From positions 682,001 to 746,000 of the forward strand of contig NZ_CP109104.1 of assembly GCF_035917675.1 (NCBI RefSeq): a stretch of DNA of 64,000 nt, read 5' to 3'. This DNA comes from Streptomyces sp. NBC_01775 (GTDB lineage: Bacteria; Actinomycetota; Actinomycetes; Streptomycetales; Streptomycetaceae). The position numbers and the translations under genes are program-made. The notes beneath the pieces are model-generated. The model saw only the letters and a list, made by a program, of their open reading frames with translations. It was not told the DNA's origin and searched no databases. This document shows, one piece after another, positions 27,093 to 36,421 of the stretch. The stretch's first letter is position 1, and every line of letters begins with the position of its first letter.

Positions 27093-28058
27093 GTGACCGC
27101 AAAGGAAACCATCCTTGTCACCGGGTCCTCCGGCTTCATCGGATCCCACCTCGTGGAGCTGCTGAGCACTTCCGGCCGATACCACGTCATCGCTGCGGAT
27201 GCACAGCGGTCAGCCCGCTCGGCCTCCTTCGCCGCACTCCCCGACGTGGAGGTCTGCGAGCTCGACCTTCGCGACAGGGCGGCGATGGAAGCGGTGGTCT
27301 CGCGCTGCCAGAGCATCGTGCACCTCGCGGCCCTGCGGCCGGCGGCCGCCTCCGCCAGGCCGCGAGCCGCCTTCGAGGTCAATGTCGTAGCGGCTTACGA
27401 CCTGATCGAGCTCGCCACCCAGCACGGAATCCGCCGTATCGTGTTCGGCTCCTCACACAGTGTGTACGGCGCGTTTCGGGAACGACGCACGTTCCGACAC
27501 CGCGAGCACGAGACGGCCGAAGGGTGCGGACTCGGCATGTACGGGGCGAGCAAGCTCGCCGTCGAGGCTTACCTCGAGGCCCACGCCAACAACGGTGGCC
27601 CCGAGTTCCTCTCGCTACGGTTCGGCACGATCTACGGCCCGCGCGTCAATCGGGACAACTCGCTGGGCGGGATGATGATGGACGCCATCGACGCAGTCCG
27701 GGCCGGCGGACGACCGGAAGTCCGCTGGGCACCTGATGCCCTGCACGACCTCGTCTACGTGGCCGATGCCGCGAAGACCATCGTGGAAGCGCTCCACGTC
27801 CGCACGGACGAGAAGGCGATCAACATCGTGGGTGAGCCGGTGACGACCACCGAGCTCTTCGGCACCCTCGTCCGGACGGCCGGGGGCGCCCCGTCGACGA
27901 TCGACTGGAAGCCCGAGCAGGTGCGATACCAGCAGGTCAGTCAGGACCGCATGTTCGCGGTGTTCGGACGGATCCTCGAGACGGGGATGACCGACGGCCT
28001 CCGCGCCTTCGTGGAGTGGCACCTGAGCGGCGACCTGGTCACACCCACCGCGCGCTGA
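27093..28058 (+). CDS. NAD-dependent epimerase/dehydratase (extended SDR), copy 2
   Basis: A 321-residue paralogue of the protein at 21341-22303. ILVTGSSGFIGSHLVELL binds NAD, SSHSVYG and GMYGASKLAVE supply Ser and YxxxK, and LRFGTIYGPRVNRDN matches the paralogue block. The GTG at 27093 is chosen because GGGAGGG precedes it by seven bases and the protein then starts just before the Rossmann motif; an in-frame GTG at 27048 would lie inside the TGTCTGACA site. It heads an apparent operon with an aldehyde dehydrogenase and a beta-hydroxyacid dehydrogenase, which suggests oxidation of a polyol or hydroxyaldehyde. Substrate unknown. Confidence 0.84.
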   Translation: MTAKETILVTGSSGFIGSHLVELLSTSGRYHVIAADAQRSARSASFAALPDVEVCELDLRDRAAMEAVVSRCQSIVHLAALRPAAASARPRAAFEVNVVAAYDLIELATQHGIRRIVFGSSHSVYGAFRERRTFRHREHETAEGCGLGMYGASKLAVEAYLEAHANNGGPEFLSLRFGTIYGPRVNRDNSLGGMMMDAIDAVRAGGRPEVRWAPDALHDLVYVADAAKTIVEALHVRTDEKAINIVGEPVTTTELFGTLVRTAGGAPSTIDWKPEQVRYQQVSQDRMFAVFGRILETGMTDGLRAFVEWHLSGDLVTPTAR

Positions 28059-28135
28059 CCGCCGTCGCACAGGCCGCCACGCGTACCCAGCCGGGTACCG
28101 CATAACGAGCACACCCCGAGAAAGGAAGGTTCCAG

Positions 28136-29620
28136 ATGCCGATCGAGAGCTTCTCGATGCTGATCGACGGTCAGTGGCAGGCGAGTGCCGACGGCTCGGC
28201 GTTCCGGTGCACGAGTCCGTTCACTGCTGAGGACTGGGCCGAAGTGCCGGCGGCGACCGCGGACGACGTGGACGCGGCGGTGGCCGCGGCGCGGCGAGCT
28301 TTCGAGGAGGGCCCGTGGGCGGTTTCGACTCCGCTGGTGCGTGCGGGGCTGTTGCGTCGGCTCGGTGACCTGATCACGCAGAGCGCCGCCGAGTTGGCGG
28401 CTGTGCAGGTGCGTGAGAACGGCAAGCTGATCCGCGAGGTGGCCGATCAGGCCAAAGCTCTGGCGAACCACTGCTACTTCTTCGCGGGCGTGGCAGAGAG
28501 CCCGACCGGTGAGACGCTGGCGACCAGCGTGCCGAACATGCAGGCGTTCACGGTCCGTGAACCGATCGGCGTGGTGGCCACGATCACGCCGTGGAACAGC
28601 CCGTTGATGTTGCTGATGGCCAAGCTGGCCCCGGCACTGGCGGCCGGGTGCACGGTGGTGGTCAAGCCCTCGGAAGTGACTCCCGTCTCGACGTTGATGT
28701 TCGCGCGTCTGATCAAGGAGGCGGGATTCCCCGACGGCGTGGTCAATGTGGTGACCGGGGCCGGTGAGACCGGAGCCGAGCTGGTGGCCCACCCCGGGGT
28801 GGACAAGATCTCCTTCACCGGTTCGACCGAAGTCGGCAAGCAGATCGCGGCCACCGCGGCCACTCGGATGGCGCGCGTGTCGCTGGAGCTGGGCGGGAAG
28901 TCGCCGAACATCGTCTTCCCCGACGCTGATCTGGACAACGCCGTCAACGGCGTGATGGCCGGGATTTTCGCCGCCACCGGGCAGACCTGTCTGGCGGGTT
29001 CCCGCGTCCTGATCCATGAAGACATCTACGACGACTTCGCGAAGGCGCTCGCGACCCGTGCCGCACAGATCCGGCTCGGCGATCCGAGCGACCCCGCGAG
29101 CGAGATGGGCACGCTCGCCAGTCGGGCCCAGTACGACAAGGTGCTGGGGTACATCGAGATCGCCAAGGCCGAGGGGGCGGTGCTCGCCGCCGGCGGCAAG
29201 CGCCCGGACGACCCGGCCCTGGAGAAGGGGCTGTTCGTCGAGCCGACGGTCTTCACCGAGGTCACCAACGACATGCGTATCGCCCGTGAGGAAGTCTTCG
29301 GACCGGTGGCCTCGCTGATCCGGTTCCGCGACGAGGACGACGCGGTCCGCATCGCCAACGACACCAGCTTCGGCCTGGCAGCGGGAGTCTGGACCCGCGA
29401 CCTCGCACGGGCCCACCGGATGATCCGGCGCCTGCGCGCCGGCACGGTGTGGATCAACAACTACCGCAAGGTCAACTATGTCGCACCGTTCGGCGGGTTC
29501 AAGGAGAGCGGCCTCGGACGCGAGCACGGCATTCACGCCGTCGACGAGTACACCGAGATCAAGACCGCCTGGATCGACACCGGCAACACCATCAAGGATC
29601 CCTTCAACCCGCGGGCGTAG
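28136..29620 (+). CDS. aldehyde dehydrogenase, NAD(P)-dependent
   Basis: A 494-residue ALDH-superfamily enzyme oxidising an aldehyde to the acid. The cofactor region ITPWNSPLMLLMAKLAPALAAG, the general base in LELGGKSPN, the nucleophile in TGQTCLAGSR and the tail FGGFKESGLGREHG are all intact. It resembles the betaine/gamma-aminobutyraldehyde/vanillin dehydrogenase group. AAGGAAGG lies just before the ATG. It follows epimerase copy 2 by 77 bases and precedes a beta-hydroxyacid dehydrogenase by 74 bases, all on the plus strand. A second ALDH is at 43147-44610. Confidence 0.92.
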   Translation: MPIESFSMLIDGQWQASADGSAFRCTSPFTAEDWAEVPAATADDVDAAVAAARRAFEEGPWAVSTPLVRAGLLRRLGDLITQSAAELAAVQVRENGKLIREVADQAKALANHCYFFAGVAESPTGETLATSVPNMQAFTVREPIGVVATITPWNSPLMLLMAKLAPALAAGCTVVVKPSEVTPVSTLMFARLIKEAGFPDGVVNVVTGAGETGAELVAHPGVDKISFTGSTEVGKQIAATAATRMARVSLELGGKSPNIVFPDADLDNAVNGVMAGIFAATGQTCLAGSRVLIHEDIYDDFAKALATRAAQIRLGDPSDPASEMGTLASRAQYDKVLGYIEIAKAEGAVLAAGGKRPDDPALEKGLFVEPTVFTEVTNDMRIAREEVFGPVASLIRFRDEDDAVRIANDTSFGLAAGVWTRDLARAHRMIRRLRAGTVWINNYRKVNYVAPFGGFKESGLGREHGIHAVDEYTEIKTAWIDTGNTIKDPFNPRA

Positions 29621-29694
29621 TCACAACGAGCGAGTCTTTGTCGGACAGACGGTCGGCCTCGGGCCGGCCGAGAGATGAGTGAGGTGTTCCCGCA

Positions 29695-30573
29695 GTGACC
29701 GAGAAGGTGGGGTTCATCGGTGTCGGCGCCATGGGTTCGGCGATCGCAAGCCGTCTCGTGGAGACCCACGAGCTGTACGTGAACGACCGGAACAAGGAGG
29801 CGGCCGACGAACTCGTCGGCCAAGGGGCGACCTTCGTATCGGCAGCTGAGATCGCGGAGCAGTGCACCTACGTCTTCCTGTCGTTGCCGGGGCCGGTGAA
29901 CGTGGTCGAGCTGCTCCTCGGGAGCGCGGGCATAGCCCGGCACTTTACTCAGGGCACGGTGGTCATCGACACGACCACCGGGACGCCGACTGCTGACACC
30001 GAGATCGTCGCGGCGCTGGCCGAGCTCGGGGTCGACTTCGTCGACGCACCGATCGGCGGCGGTGTCCGGCGGGCCCGGGCGGGCACTGCCACGCTGATGG
30101 TCGGCGGCTCCCAGGAGGCGTTCGCCAAGGTGCGTGAACTGTTGCTCTGTGTGACACCCGACGTGTACCACGTCGGGCCGGTCGGCGCGGGACACGCGAT
30201 GAAGCTGGTGAACAACCTGCTCAACAGCTGCAACCGTTTTGCCGCGCTCGAGGCGGTGCGACTCGGCCAGGCCTGCGGCATCGACCAGGACACCGTGGTC
30301 AACGTGCTCAACAAGTCGACGGGCCGCAACTACACGACCGAGTACACGTTTCCGCAGCTGCTCAGCGGCGACACATACAAACCACAGGGTTTTGTCCTGC
30401 AGTTGATGCTCAAGGACATCCACCTGGCCAACGAGCTGGCGGAGAGCCTCAACCACGGCACGCCCATCGGTCACCTCGTCGAGCAGTTCACCGAGGAAGC
30501 CATCGAACGCTTCGGCGGCGACACGGACCAGAGTCAGCTCATGGCCGAGTGGTATGCGCCCCGCGCCGAGTAG
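29695..30573 (+). CDS. beta-hydroxyacid dehydrogenase (3-hydroxyisobutyrate dehydrogenase family)
   Basis: A 292-residue NAD(P)-dependent dehydrogenase with the N-terminal GFIGVGAMGSAIASRL Rossmann motif, substrate segment DAPIGGGVRRARAGT (the DAPVSGG-type signature), catalytic lysine in GHAMKLVNNLLN and KDIHLANELAE near the end. Relatives act on 3-hydroxyisobutyrate, tartronate semialdehyde or glyoxylate. It closes the plus-strand operon begun at 27093 and is followed 15 bases later by a stable hairpin. The GTG start has GAGGTGTTCCC upstream. Confidence 0.88.
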   Translation: MTEKVGFIGVGAMGSAIASRLVETHELYVNDRNKEAADELVGQGATFVSAAEIAEQCTYVFLSLPGPVNVVELLLGSAGIARHFTQGTVVIDTTTGTPTADTEIVAALAELGVDFVDAPIGGGVRRARAGTATLMVGGSQEAFAKVRELLLCVTPDVYHVGPVGAGHAMKLVNNLLNSCNRFAALEAVRLGQACGIDQDTVVNVLNKSTGRNYTTEYTFPQLLSGDTYKPQGFVLQLMLKDIHLANELAESLNHGTPIGHLVEQFTEEAIERFGGDTDQSQLMAEWYAPRAE

Positions 30574-30587
30574 AACTCCTTCTCGGT

Positions 30588-30618
30588 GGGCTCACCGCAC
30601 CGCTGTCACGGTGAGCCC
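30588..30618 (+). terminator. hairpin terminator after the epimerase-ALDH-dehydrogenase operon
   Basis: GGGCTCACCG at 30588-30597 and its perfect complement at 30609-30618 enclose an 11-base loop; three further pairs with one G-U extend the stem outward. It lies 15 bases beyond the stop at 30573. Confidence 0.75.
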
Positions 30619-31240
30619 GCCGTCGCCTTCACCCGCCCGTCACCGAAATGCGGGTAACCCCGGGACGCTCCTCGATACGGGGCCGCCCGGTTTCATCACT
30701 TTCGAAGCGCCAGCCCTAGCTGCAGCTCGACCCGGTTCAGCAGCCGCGGGATACGGTCCGGCCGGCATGGTTGGCCTCCTCGGCCGGGGCCCAGCCGTTC
30801 CCGCGCGGCAAGTGGCCGGAGCCGCGTTCCCCTCTGTCACGGTCTGGGGACGCACGCCTGCTTCATGGGGATGGACGGTGGAAGTTACCGAGGCCGACGT
30901 CACGCGCGTGGACCCCCTCGATCTTCGAGCCCTCGCGCGGCGTGGACTACGCTGCCCGGCGCCAACTCCCGGTCCCGGATCTCTGCACGGACCGCCGGCA
31001 ACTCAGCGAGGCCGGGCCGCCTGAGCCGAGTTCGACCTGCAAAGCAGCAGGCAAGGCGTCTTCCCCTTCCAGCGCCGTGCGGGCACGCGCCCTGGCCTGT
31101 GCCAGAACCAGTGGCCTGATCGGTCAGGCCCCCGGGGCAATTGGCCGTGCCCTGCCACCTCAGCCCTGCCGTGAATCTGTCCTGTAAAACATTTACCCAG
31201 CGAGCACATATGCTACAGGTAATCAGGTGAGAGGCAGGGC
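30619..31240. other. non-coding stretch upstream of GntR copy 2
   Basis: Open frames on both strands here lack similarity I recognise, typical codon bias and ribosome-binding sites, so I call no gene. The sequence may include degenerate remnants. The end nearest the regulator is A/T-richer and holds GTAAA-ACA-TTTAC, an inverted repeat at 31184-31196, about 45 bases before the GntR start: a candidate autoregulatory site that differs from the TGTCTKACA motif. Confidence 0.5.
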
Positions 31241-31975
31241 ATGACTGAATCCGCAAGCACGAAGTTCCGGGCGCAGCAGGTCACGCGACCCCGTGACCAG
31301 GTCGAGCAGCAAATCCGCGAGGCGATCCTCGAAGGCAACTTCGCACAAGGCGAGAAGCTACCGCCCGAGACGGTACTCGCCCAGCAGTTCGGCGTCAGCC
31401 GGCCTACGGTGCGCGAGGCTCTTGGGGCTCTGGTGAGCGCCGGCCTCATCCGGAAGATCCCCGGGGTAGGCGGGGGGAGCTTCGTCAACACCGTGACTCC
31501 GGACTCGCTGAGTCAGATGCTCGGCGACTCCATGGACACCATCCTGCGGCTCGGTGCGCTCGATGTCGGCGAACTGACGTCGGTGCGCCGGGTCCTCGAG
31601 GTTCCAGCCGCCCAGTGGGCCGCCAGAAACCGGTCACAGGAACACCTCGAGCGCCTCCACGCGATCGTCAAGCGGCAGCGTGAGACGACCATCAACGACC
31701 CGGAGATCCCCGGGTACGACCTGGCGTTTCACACCACGATCGGCCAGGCATCAGGGAACCGCCTCCTGGCCGCCTTCACCGCCGCCGTCCACGGCGCCAC
31801 CCACCCCGCGCAGTACCTTGAGGTCACCGAAGAGGTCGGCCGCAGGACCGTCAAGCAACACATGGCGATTCTCGCGGCCATCGAGGAGCGCGACGAAGAC
31901 GCCGCACGCAATGCCATGGGAGCCCATCTTGACTACGTTCTGAGGTACTCGCACAGCATGACGAACTCCAGCTGA
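31241..31975 (+). CDS. GntR-family regulator, FadR/FCD subfamily, copy 2
   Basis: A 244-residue near-duplicate of the regulator at 25960-26709. The winged helix (QVEQQIREAILEGNF, GVSRPTVREALGALVSAGLI) is almost identical, as is GYDLAFHTTIGQASGNRLLAAF in the effector domain. The differences cluster at the N-terminus and in the outer helices of the FCD domain, so the two may share operators but sense different ligands or have simply drifted. GAGAGGCAGGGC precedes the ATG. The gene stands between the ALDH operon and a decayed phosphatase gene. Confidence 0.9.
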   Translation: MTESASTKFRAQQVTRPRDQVEQQIREAILEGNFAQGEKLPPETVLAQQFGVSRPTVREALGALVSAGLIRKIPGVGGGSFVNTVTPDSLSQMLGDSMDTILRLGALDVGELTSVRRVLEVPAAQWAARNRSQEHLERLHAIVKRQRETTINDPEIPGYDLAFHTTIGQASGNRLLAAFTAAVHGATHPAQYLEVTEEVGRRTVKQHMAILAAIEERDEDAARNAMGAHLDYVLRYSHSMTNSS

Positions 31976-32141
31976 CTCAAGAGGGCCTTCGCCGGGACCG
32001 CCGCGGCTCCGGGGGATGCGACCGGCGATCGGAAAGCGGTGGCCCATCTGTCCTTCACGGACCAGCCATCCGTACGCCGAGAGCCGACGCCCGTCCGACT
32101 CATCGCCCCAGGATCAGTAGCGACTTGGCACTCACACGGAG

Positions 32142-34073
32142 TCATCCCATTGACTGAGGAGGAGTTCGCCCAGGTCGGGGCCATGTTTTTCCCGTGTACA
32201 TCACGATCCGCGATCCCTCGGGCACGAGGAACTCTGCCGTCTCCACCGGCAGGCCGGCTCCCAAGCCCAGAGGCGGGGAGACAGGTATGCCTGGGAACCG
32301 AACGGTTCCATCGGGGCCGCCGGCGGCGGGCCCGAGGTGACCGGACCGGGCAACGGTGACCCGGCCGAGGCCAGGGTCATAGATCGCGTACAGGCAAGTG
32401 GCGCCAGTGATACCCGTGCCGTCGTCCCCGTTCTCTTCGCCATCAATTCGGCTCACCAGCTCGTCCAGATGCACCAGGAGTTCGTCGGGGGGGCAGGTCG
32501 AGAGCGGAGAAGTTGTGCACCGCTGTGCGCAGAGGGCCCATGGTGGCCGAGATGCAGTCCATGGCCCACAACGTCTCCGGCCACCATTGCCACCCGGGCG
32601 CCGGGGAGCGGGATGACATCGAACCAGCCCCCGCCCACCCCGGCTTGCGCAGGCAGGTAGCGATAGGCCACCTCGAGGGCGGACTGTTCGGGAACCACCT
32701 GCGGCAGCAGCCTGCGCTGCAGGGGGACAGCCATGGTGTGCTCACGGGTGTACGTGTGCTCACGGGTGTAGCGGCGAGCGTTGTCGATGGCCATCGCTGC
32801 CCGGGCAACCAGCTCCTCGGCGATCGACACGTCCTCGCGTTCCAAGGCAGGCTTCCCGGACCGCCTGAAGCATGCGACGCCCATGAGAACGCCCCGCGCG
32901 CACAAGGAGACCACGATCATGGATCGGATGCCGTAGTCAATGATCCTTTGTGCGGCAACGGGGTCCCGGTGTTGCCATCCCGCGAGGGACGGAAGGCCCG
33001 CTTCCAGCTGGAGCTCCCCCGTCGCGAATCCGATCGCTTGCGGCGTTGCCGGCCCGAAGTCGATCAGCTTGCCGACCGCGTACGGAGGATGGTCCCTGCG
33101 GATCCCGGCGACGGCGACTCGGCGCATCGTCGCGCCTTCCGGCTCGCCGCCCTGGAAAATCGGGCCGCCCAGATCGACGGTGGCGAAGTCGGTGAATCGT
33201 GGGACCGCGTACGGCGTCAACTCCTCGGCGGTACCGAGGACGTCGAGGCTGGTGCCGATCTCGGTCATGGCGTCGTAGAGCAGCCTCAAGCGTCGCTCCG
33301 CCACGGCGGCCTTGCCCGAGATGGCCTACAGCTCAGTGGTGTCGCGCAGCGTGACCACACCGCCGGCCAGCCCGCCGTGAGGCTCCGTCGGCCACGCGTT
33401 CACCGCGAGCAAGCGTTTGCCTGCCGTGTGCACTTCATCCGAGGCCTCACGACCCAAGAGCAGTATCCCGGCGATTCCGGGAGGCAGCCCCAGATCCACG
33501 GCATGGCGCCGCTCTGCGTCCTCGGGAAGTCCCAGAAGTGTCCGCGACTCGTCGTTGGCCAGAGCAACCATCCGTCACCCCCGATGACGATCACGCCCTC
33601 ACGCGCCGCATGCAGCACCGCGTCATGGTGCTCGTACATCCTCCTTAGTTCGGTCGGCTCGAGGCCGTGAGTCTGCCGTCGCAACCGCCGGCCCACCAAC
33701 GCCGCCCCGGCCGTCATCAGGATGAGCGCTGCGCACCCGGACCCGAGCAGGAGCGGAAGTTGGTGCCACACCCTCTCGTTCACGCTCTCGACCCCGATCC
33801 CGGCGCCCACCAGCCCGAGGACCGTACCGTCCTTGTCGATCACTGGCACCACAGTCACCACGGCTTTGCCGACCGGGCTGTCGAAGGTGCCCGAGTAGGC
33901 CCGGCCTGCGAGCCCTCCCCTGTGAGCGAGCCAGCGGGGACCGGCGACGGCGCCCTGAAGCAAGAGGCGCCGCCCCACTGCCGGTGCGCCACCGGCATGC
34001 CCGGAATGGGCTGAATATCACGCCGCATTTCTTGCACGGCCACAGGCCAGGGCGGCCCGCTCACGTCTCCCAC
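32142..34073 (-). pseudogene. decayed sensor phosphatase (Cache/PAS-GAF-SpoIIE type)
   Basis: Read right to left, domains appear in order but in different frames. An extracellular sensor part has VAGPRWLAHRGG and VVTVVPVIDKDG, followed by a membrane helix (LLLGSGCAALILMTAGAALV). A PAS part has EGVIVIGGDG, then ANDESRTLLGLPEDAE in another frame. A GAF part has RFTDFATVDL. A SpoIIE/PP2C part has GGGWFDVIPLPGARVAMVAGDVVGHGLH, then ALDLPP, then ATCLYAIYDPGLG. I count frameshifts near 33980 and 33568, an in-frame TAG at 33326-33328, two frameshifts around 32480-32570, and a ruined C-terminus after IVMYTG. Intact relatives are common sigma-factor-control phosphatases in Streptomyces. This copy cannot give a full product. 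Confidence 0.82.
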
Positions 34074-34141
34074 GTCGGACCTGCCCGGGGCGTGGAAGCC
34101 GGAATCCGGATGCTGGATTTGTACGGAGTTGCCTGAAGAGA

Positions 34142-34471
34142 TCAGTCTTCGTCATCGCGGAGGACGTCCTTGGCGACGACCATGGCCGCCATTGCCTTGG
34201 GCCACCCGGCGTAGAACGCCAGGTGGGTGATCGTTTCGACGAGCTCGTCGGTCGTGGCCCCGTTGTCGCGCGCCCTGCGCAGGTGGTACGGAAGCTGGCC
34301 GGCGTTTCCCGCCGTGACGAGACATGCAAGCGTCACGAGGCTGCGCTCTTTGGGACTCAGCACCTCTCGTGCCCAGACCTGGTCGAACAGAACGTCATCG
34401 GTGAACTCGATGAGCGCAGGGGCGAACGTACCGAGGGGGTGCTGTGCGCCTCTGGGTCGTGGTGCAGACAT
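34142..34471 (-). CDS. carboxymuconolactone decarboxylase family protein, second copy
   Basis: A 109-residue CMD-fold protein. It contains LSPKERSLVTLACLVTAGNAGQ, a histidine in YHLRRARDNGATTDELVE and HLAFYAGWPKAMAAM. This is closer to true 4-carboxymuconolactone decarboxylase than to AhpD; as in that enzyme there is no CxxC pair. The ATG at 34471 follows AAAGGAG at good spacing, and the longer frame upstream has no similarity. It stands alone between the phosphatase remnant and an ABC importer, on the same strand as both. It could act in aromatic ring degradation, but no protocatechuate genes are visible nearby. Confidence 0.8.
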   Translation of the reverse strand: MSAPRPRGAQHPLGTFAPALIEFTDDVLFDQVWAREVLSPKERSLVTLACLVTAGNAGQLPYHLRRARDNGATTDELVETITHLAFYAGWPKAMAAMVVAKDVLRDDED

Positions 34472-34807
34472 GGTCGGCTTGGCTCCTTTCACTCGGCGGC
34501 GCAACACAGTCCCCGACTGGAACGACGCCGGTCGCCGCGGCCGGGATCTCAACTGCTGTCAAGGACACGTGATCAGCACCCGCACTGTGTGTGGATCAGC
34601 GCCTCCGGCATGGACGGCGGCCGGACGGCACGGCCCCATGGAGCCTGGCATCGCCGACGCCTGCACGCTCGTGAGTCCCGAGACCTGCAGTGCGGTGACA
34701 GCGGCACTACGGCGTGTGACGCCATTGTTCTTGTGGGCCCCTTCCCCCCCCCCGCAGCCACGACCCGCCGCCTTGCACTCGGGACCGCTCTCGGGAGCGA
34801 AGGGCCG
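34472..34807. other. non-coding gap between CMD-family gene and ABC ATPase gene
   Basis: No gene or clear structure is seen in these 336 bases; it separates the 3' end of the importer operon from the CMD start and should hold the CMD promoter. A run of ten C residues at about 34742-34755 is conspicuous but of no evident function. Confidence 0.4.
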
Positions 34808-35638
34808 CTACCGTACGCCCCGCTTGGCGTCCTGGATCCGGGCGTACACGTGCGCGCGAAGCGTCGCGAACCTGGGATGTGATCGTGTGCCGAGCTGGTC
34901 ACGTTCGCCGGGCAGGTCGATCTTCACGTCGTCCAGGACGACGGTCGGCCGGTTGGACAGGACCAGTACGCGCTGGCCGAGGTAGACCGCCTCGTCGATG
35001 TCGTGCGTCACGAACAGCACGGTCACCCCGAGCCGGCGCCACAGCTCGCGGACGAGGTCTTCGAGTTCGGCCCGGGTCTGGGCGTCGACAGCGGCGAAGG
35101 GCTCGTCCATAACCAGGATGTGGGGTTCATAGGCGACGGCCCGGGCGATGGCGACCCGCTGCTGCATACCACCGGACAACTGCCAGGGGTAGGAGCTGGG
35201 ACAGTCCGCGAGTCCGACCGCTTCGAGTGCCTCGTCGGTGAGACGCTCACGCTCTGCCTTCGGACCCCTCTTCTCCTTGAGCGGCAGCATGACGTTCTGG
35301 CGCACGGTCAACCAGGGAAAGAGGCTGCGCCCGTACTCCTGGAACACGACCGCCATGCCGGCCGGTGGCTCTGTGACCTTCTTGCTCTTGAAGACGACGG
35401 CGCCCTCGGTGACGTCGAGGAGACCCGCGATGCAGCGCAACAGAGTGGTCTTTCCCGCCCCCGAAGGACCGACCACGCACACGAGCTCACCGGCTTTGAC
35501 CTTGAAGTCCAGGTCACGGATGGCTTCGACGGATCCGTCCCTGGAGGTGTACGTCTTGCCGACGTGACGGATCGCCAGGATCGGCTGGGCGGCGTCACTT
35601 TTCTCGCCGGGCTTCTCCGACAGAGGAGTTGCGGTCAT
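34808..35638 (-). CDS. ABC importer ATPase, TauB/SsuB/NrtD type
   Basis: A 276-residue ATPase energising the two permeases encoded just upstream. Walker A is GPSGAGKTTLLRC, the Q-loop VVFQEYGRSLFPWLTV, the signature LSGGMQQRVAIARA, Walker B ILVMDEPFAAVD and the switch histidine VTHDIDEA. The subfamily serves taurine, alkanesulfonate, nitrate and pyrimidine-precursor uptake. It starts three bases after the stop of the second permease. The divergent binding protein at 38124 completes the importer. Its substrate is unknown; the lack of sulfonate monooxygenases nearby argues against a dedicated sulfonate system. Confidence 0.93.
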   Translation of the reverse strand: MTATPLSEKPGEKSDAAQPILAIRHVGKTYTSRDGSVEAIRDLDFKVKAGELVCVVGPSGAGKTTLLRCIAGLLDVTEGAVVFKSKKVTEPPAGMAVVFQEYGRSLFPWLTVRQNVMLPLKEKRGPKAERERLTDEALEAVGLADCPSSYPWQLSGGMQQRVAIARAVAYEPHILVMDEPFAAVDAQTRAELEDLVRELWRRLGVTVLFVTHDIDEAVYLGQRVLVLSNRPTVVLDDVKIDLPGERDQLGTRSHPRFATLRAHVYARIQDAKRGVR

Positions 35639-35641
35639 GGA

Positions 35642-36421
35642 TCAAGCCTTCCGCTGGGTGTGACGGATTCCCAAGTACCAATGCAGGATGCGACGTTCCG
35701 CCAGCTTGAACAGCAGCGACAGGAGGACCCCGATGATGCCCAGCAGGATGATGCCCGTCCACATCTGCGGGATCGCGAACGTGCGCTGGAATTGAATCGT
35801 CGTAAAGCCGAGGCCGTTCGTCGCCGCGAACATCTCGCTGATGACCATCAGGATGATGCCAATCGACAAGGCCTGACGGGCGCCGGTCATGATCTGCGGG
35901 CTTGCGCCTGGCAAGGTCAGCTTGGTCAACGTGGTCAGGCGCCCGAGCCGGTAGGTGCGGCCGGTGTCGCGCAGCACCTCGTCCACGCCGCGGACACCTT
36001 CGACGGTGTTCAGCAGGACGGGCCATACGCACCCGAACGCGATCACAGAGATCTTCATCGTGTTGTCGATGCCGGCGAAGAGCATGATGACGGGGACGAG
36101 CACCGGTGCCGGTACGGCCCGGAGGAACTCGAGAACCGGTTCCAGTACCTCTCGCACAACGCGTGAGGACCCGATGGCCGTGCCGAGGGCGACACCAACC
36201 ACGATCACTGCGCCGTATCCGGCAGCGAGCCGGAGCAGACTCGGCACCACGTCGCTGGTCAGGCGCCCTTCCAACCAAGTCGGACCGAAGGCCCGCAGGA
36301 TGTCGGCAAGGGGAGGCCAGAAGACACTGGTGCTGTCGCGTGTGGCGAACCACCATGCCGTCAGCAGTACGGCGGGAAGCCCCGCTACGAGCAGGACGCG
36401 ACGTGCGCGATCGAGGATCAT
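35642..36421 (-). CDS. ABC importer permease, TauC/SsuC type, second subunit
   Basis: A 259-residue membrane protein with about six helices and the EAA-like loop DEVLRDTGRTYRLGRLTTLTKLTLP, which couples to the ATPase. It starts with MILDRARRVLLVAGLP. The ATG overlaps the stop of the first permease by four bases (ATGA), so a heterodimeric pore is probable rather than the more usual homodimer of this subfamily. Confidence 0.9.
   Translation of the reverse strand: MILDRARRVLLVAGLPAVLLTAWWFATRDSTSVFWPPLADILRAFGPTWLEGRLTSDVVPSLLRLAAGYGAVIVVGVALGTAIGSSRVVREVLEPVLEFLRAVPAPVLVPVIMLFAGIDNTMKISVIAFGCVWPVLLNTVEGVRGVDEVLRDTGRTYRLGRLTTLTKLTLPGASPQIMTGARQALSIGIILMVISEMFAATNGLGFTTIQFQRTFAIPQMWTGIILLGIIGVLLSLLFKLAERRILHWYLGIRHTQRKA

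Noticed and set aside
34742..34755. A run of C residues as a possible phase-variable tract
   Set aside because: It lies in a non-coding gap and is not in a place where slippage would alter a gene or promoter I can identify.
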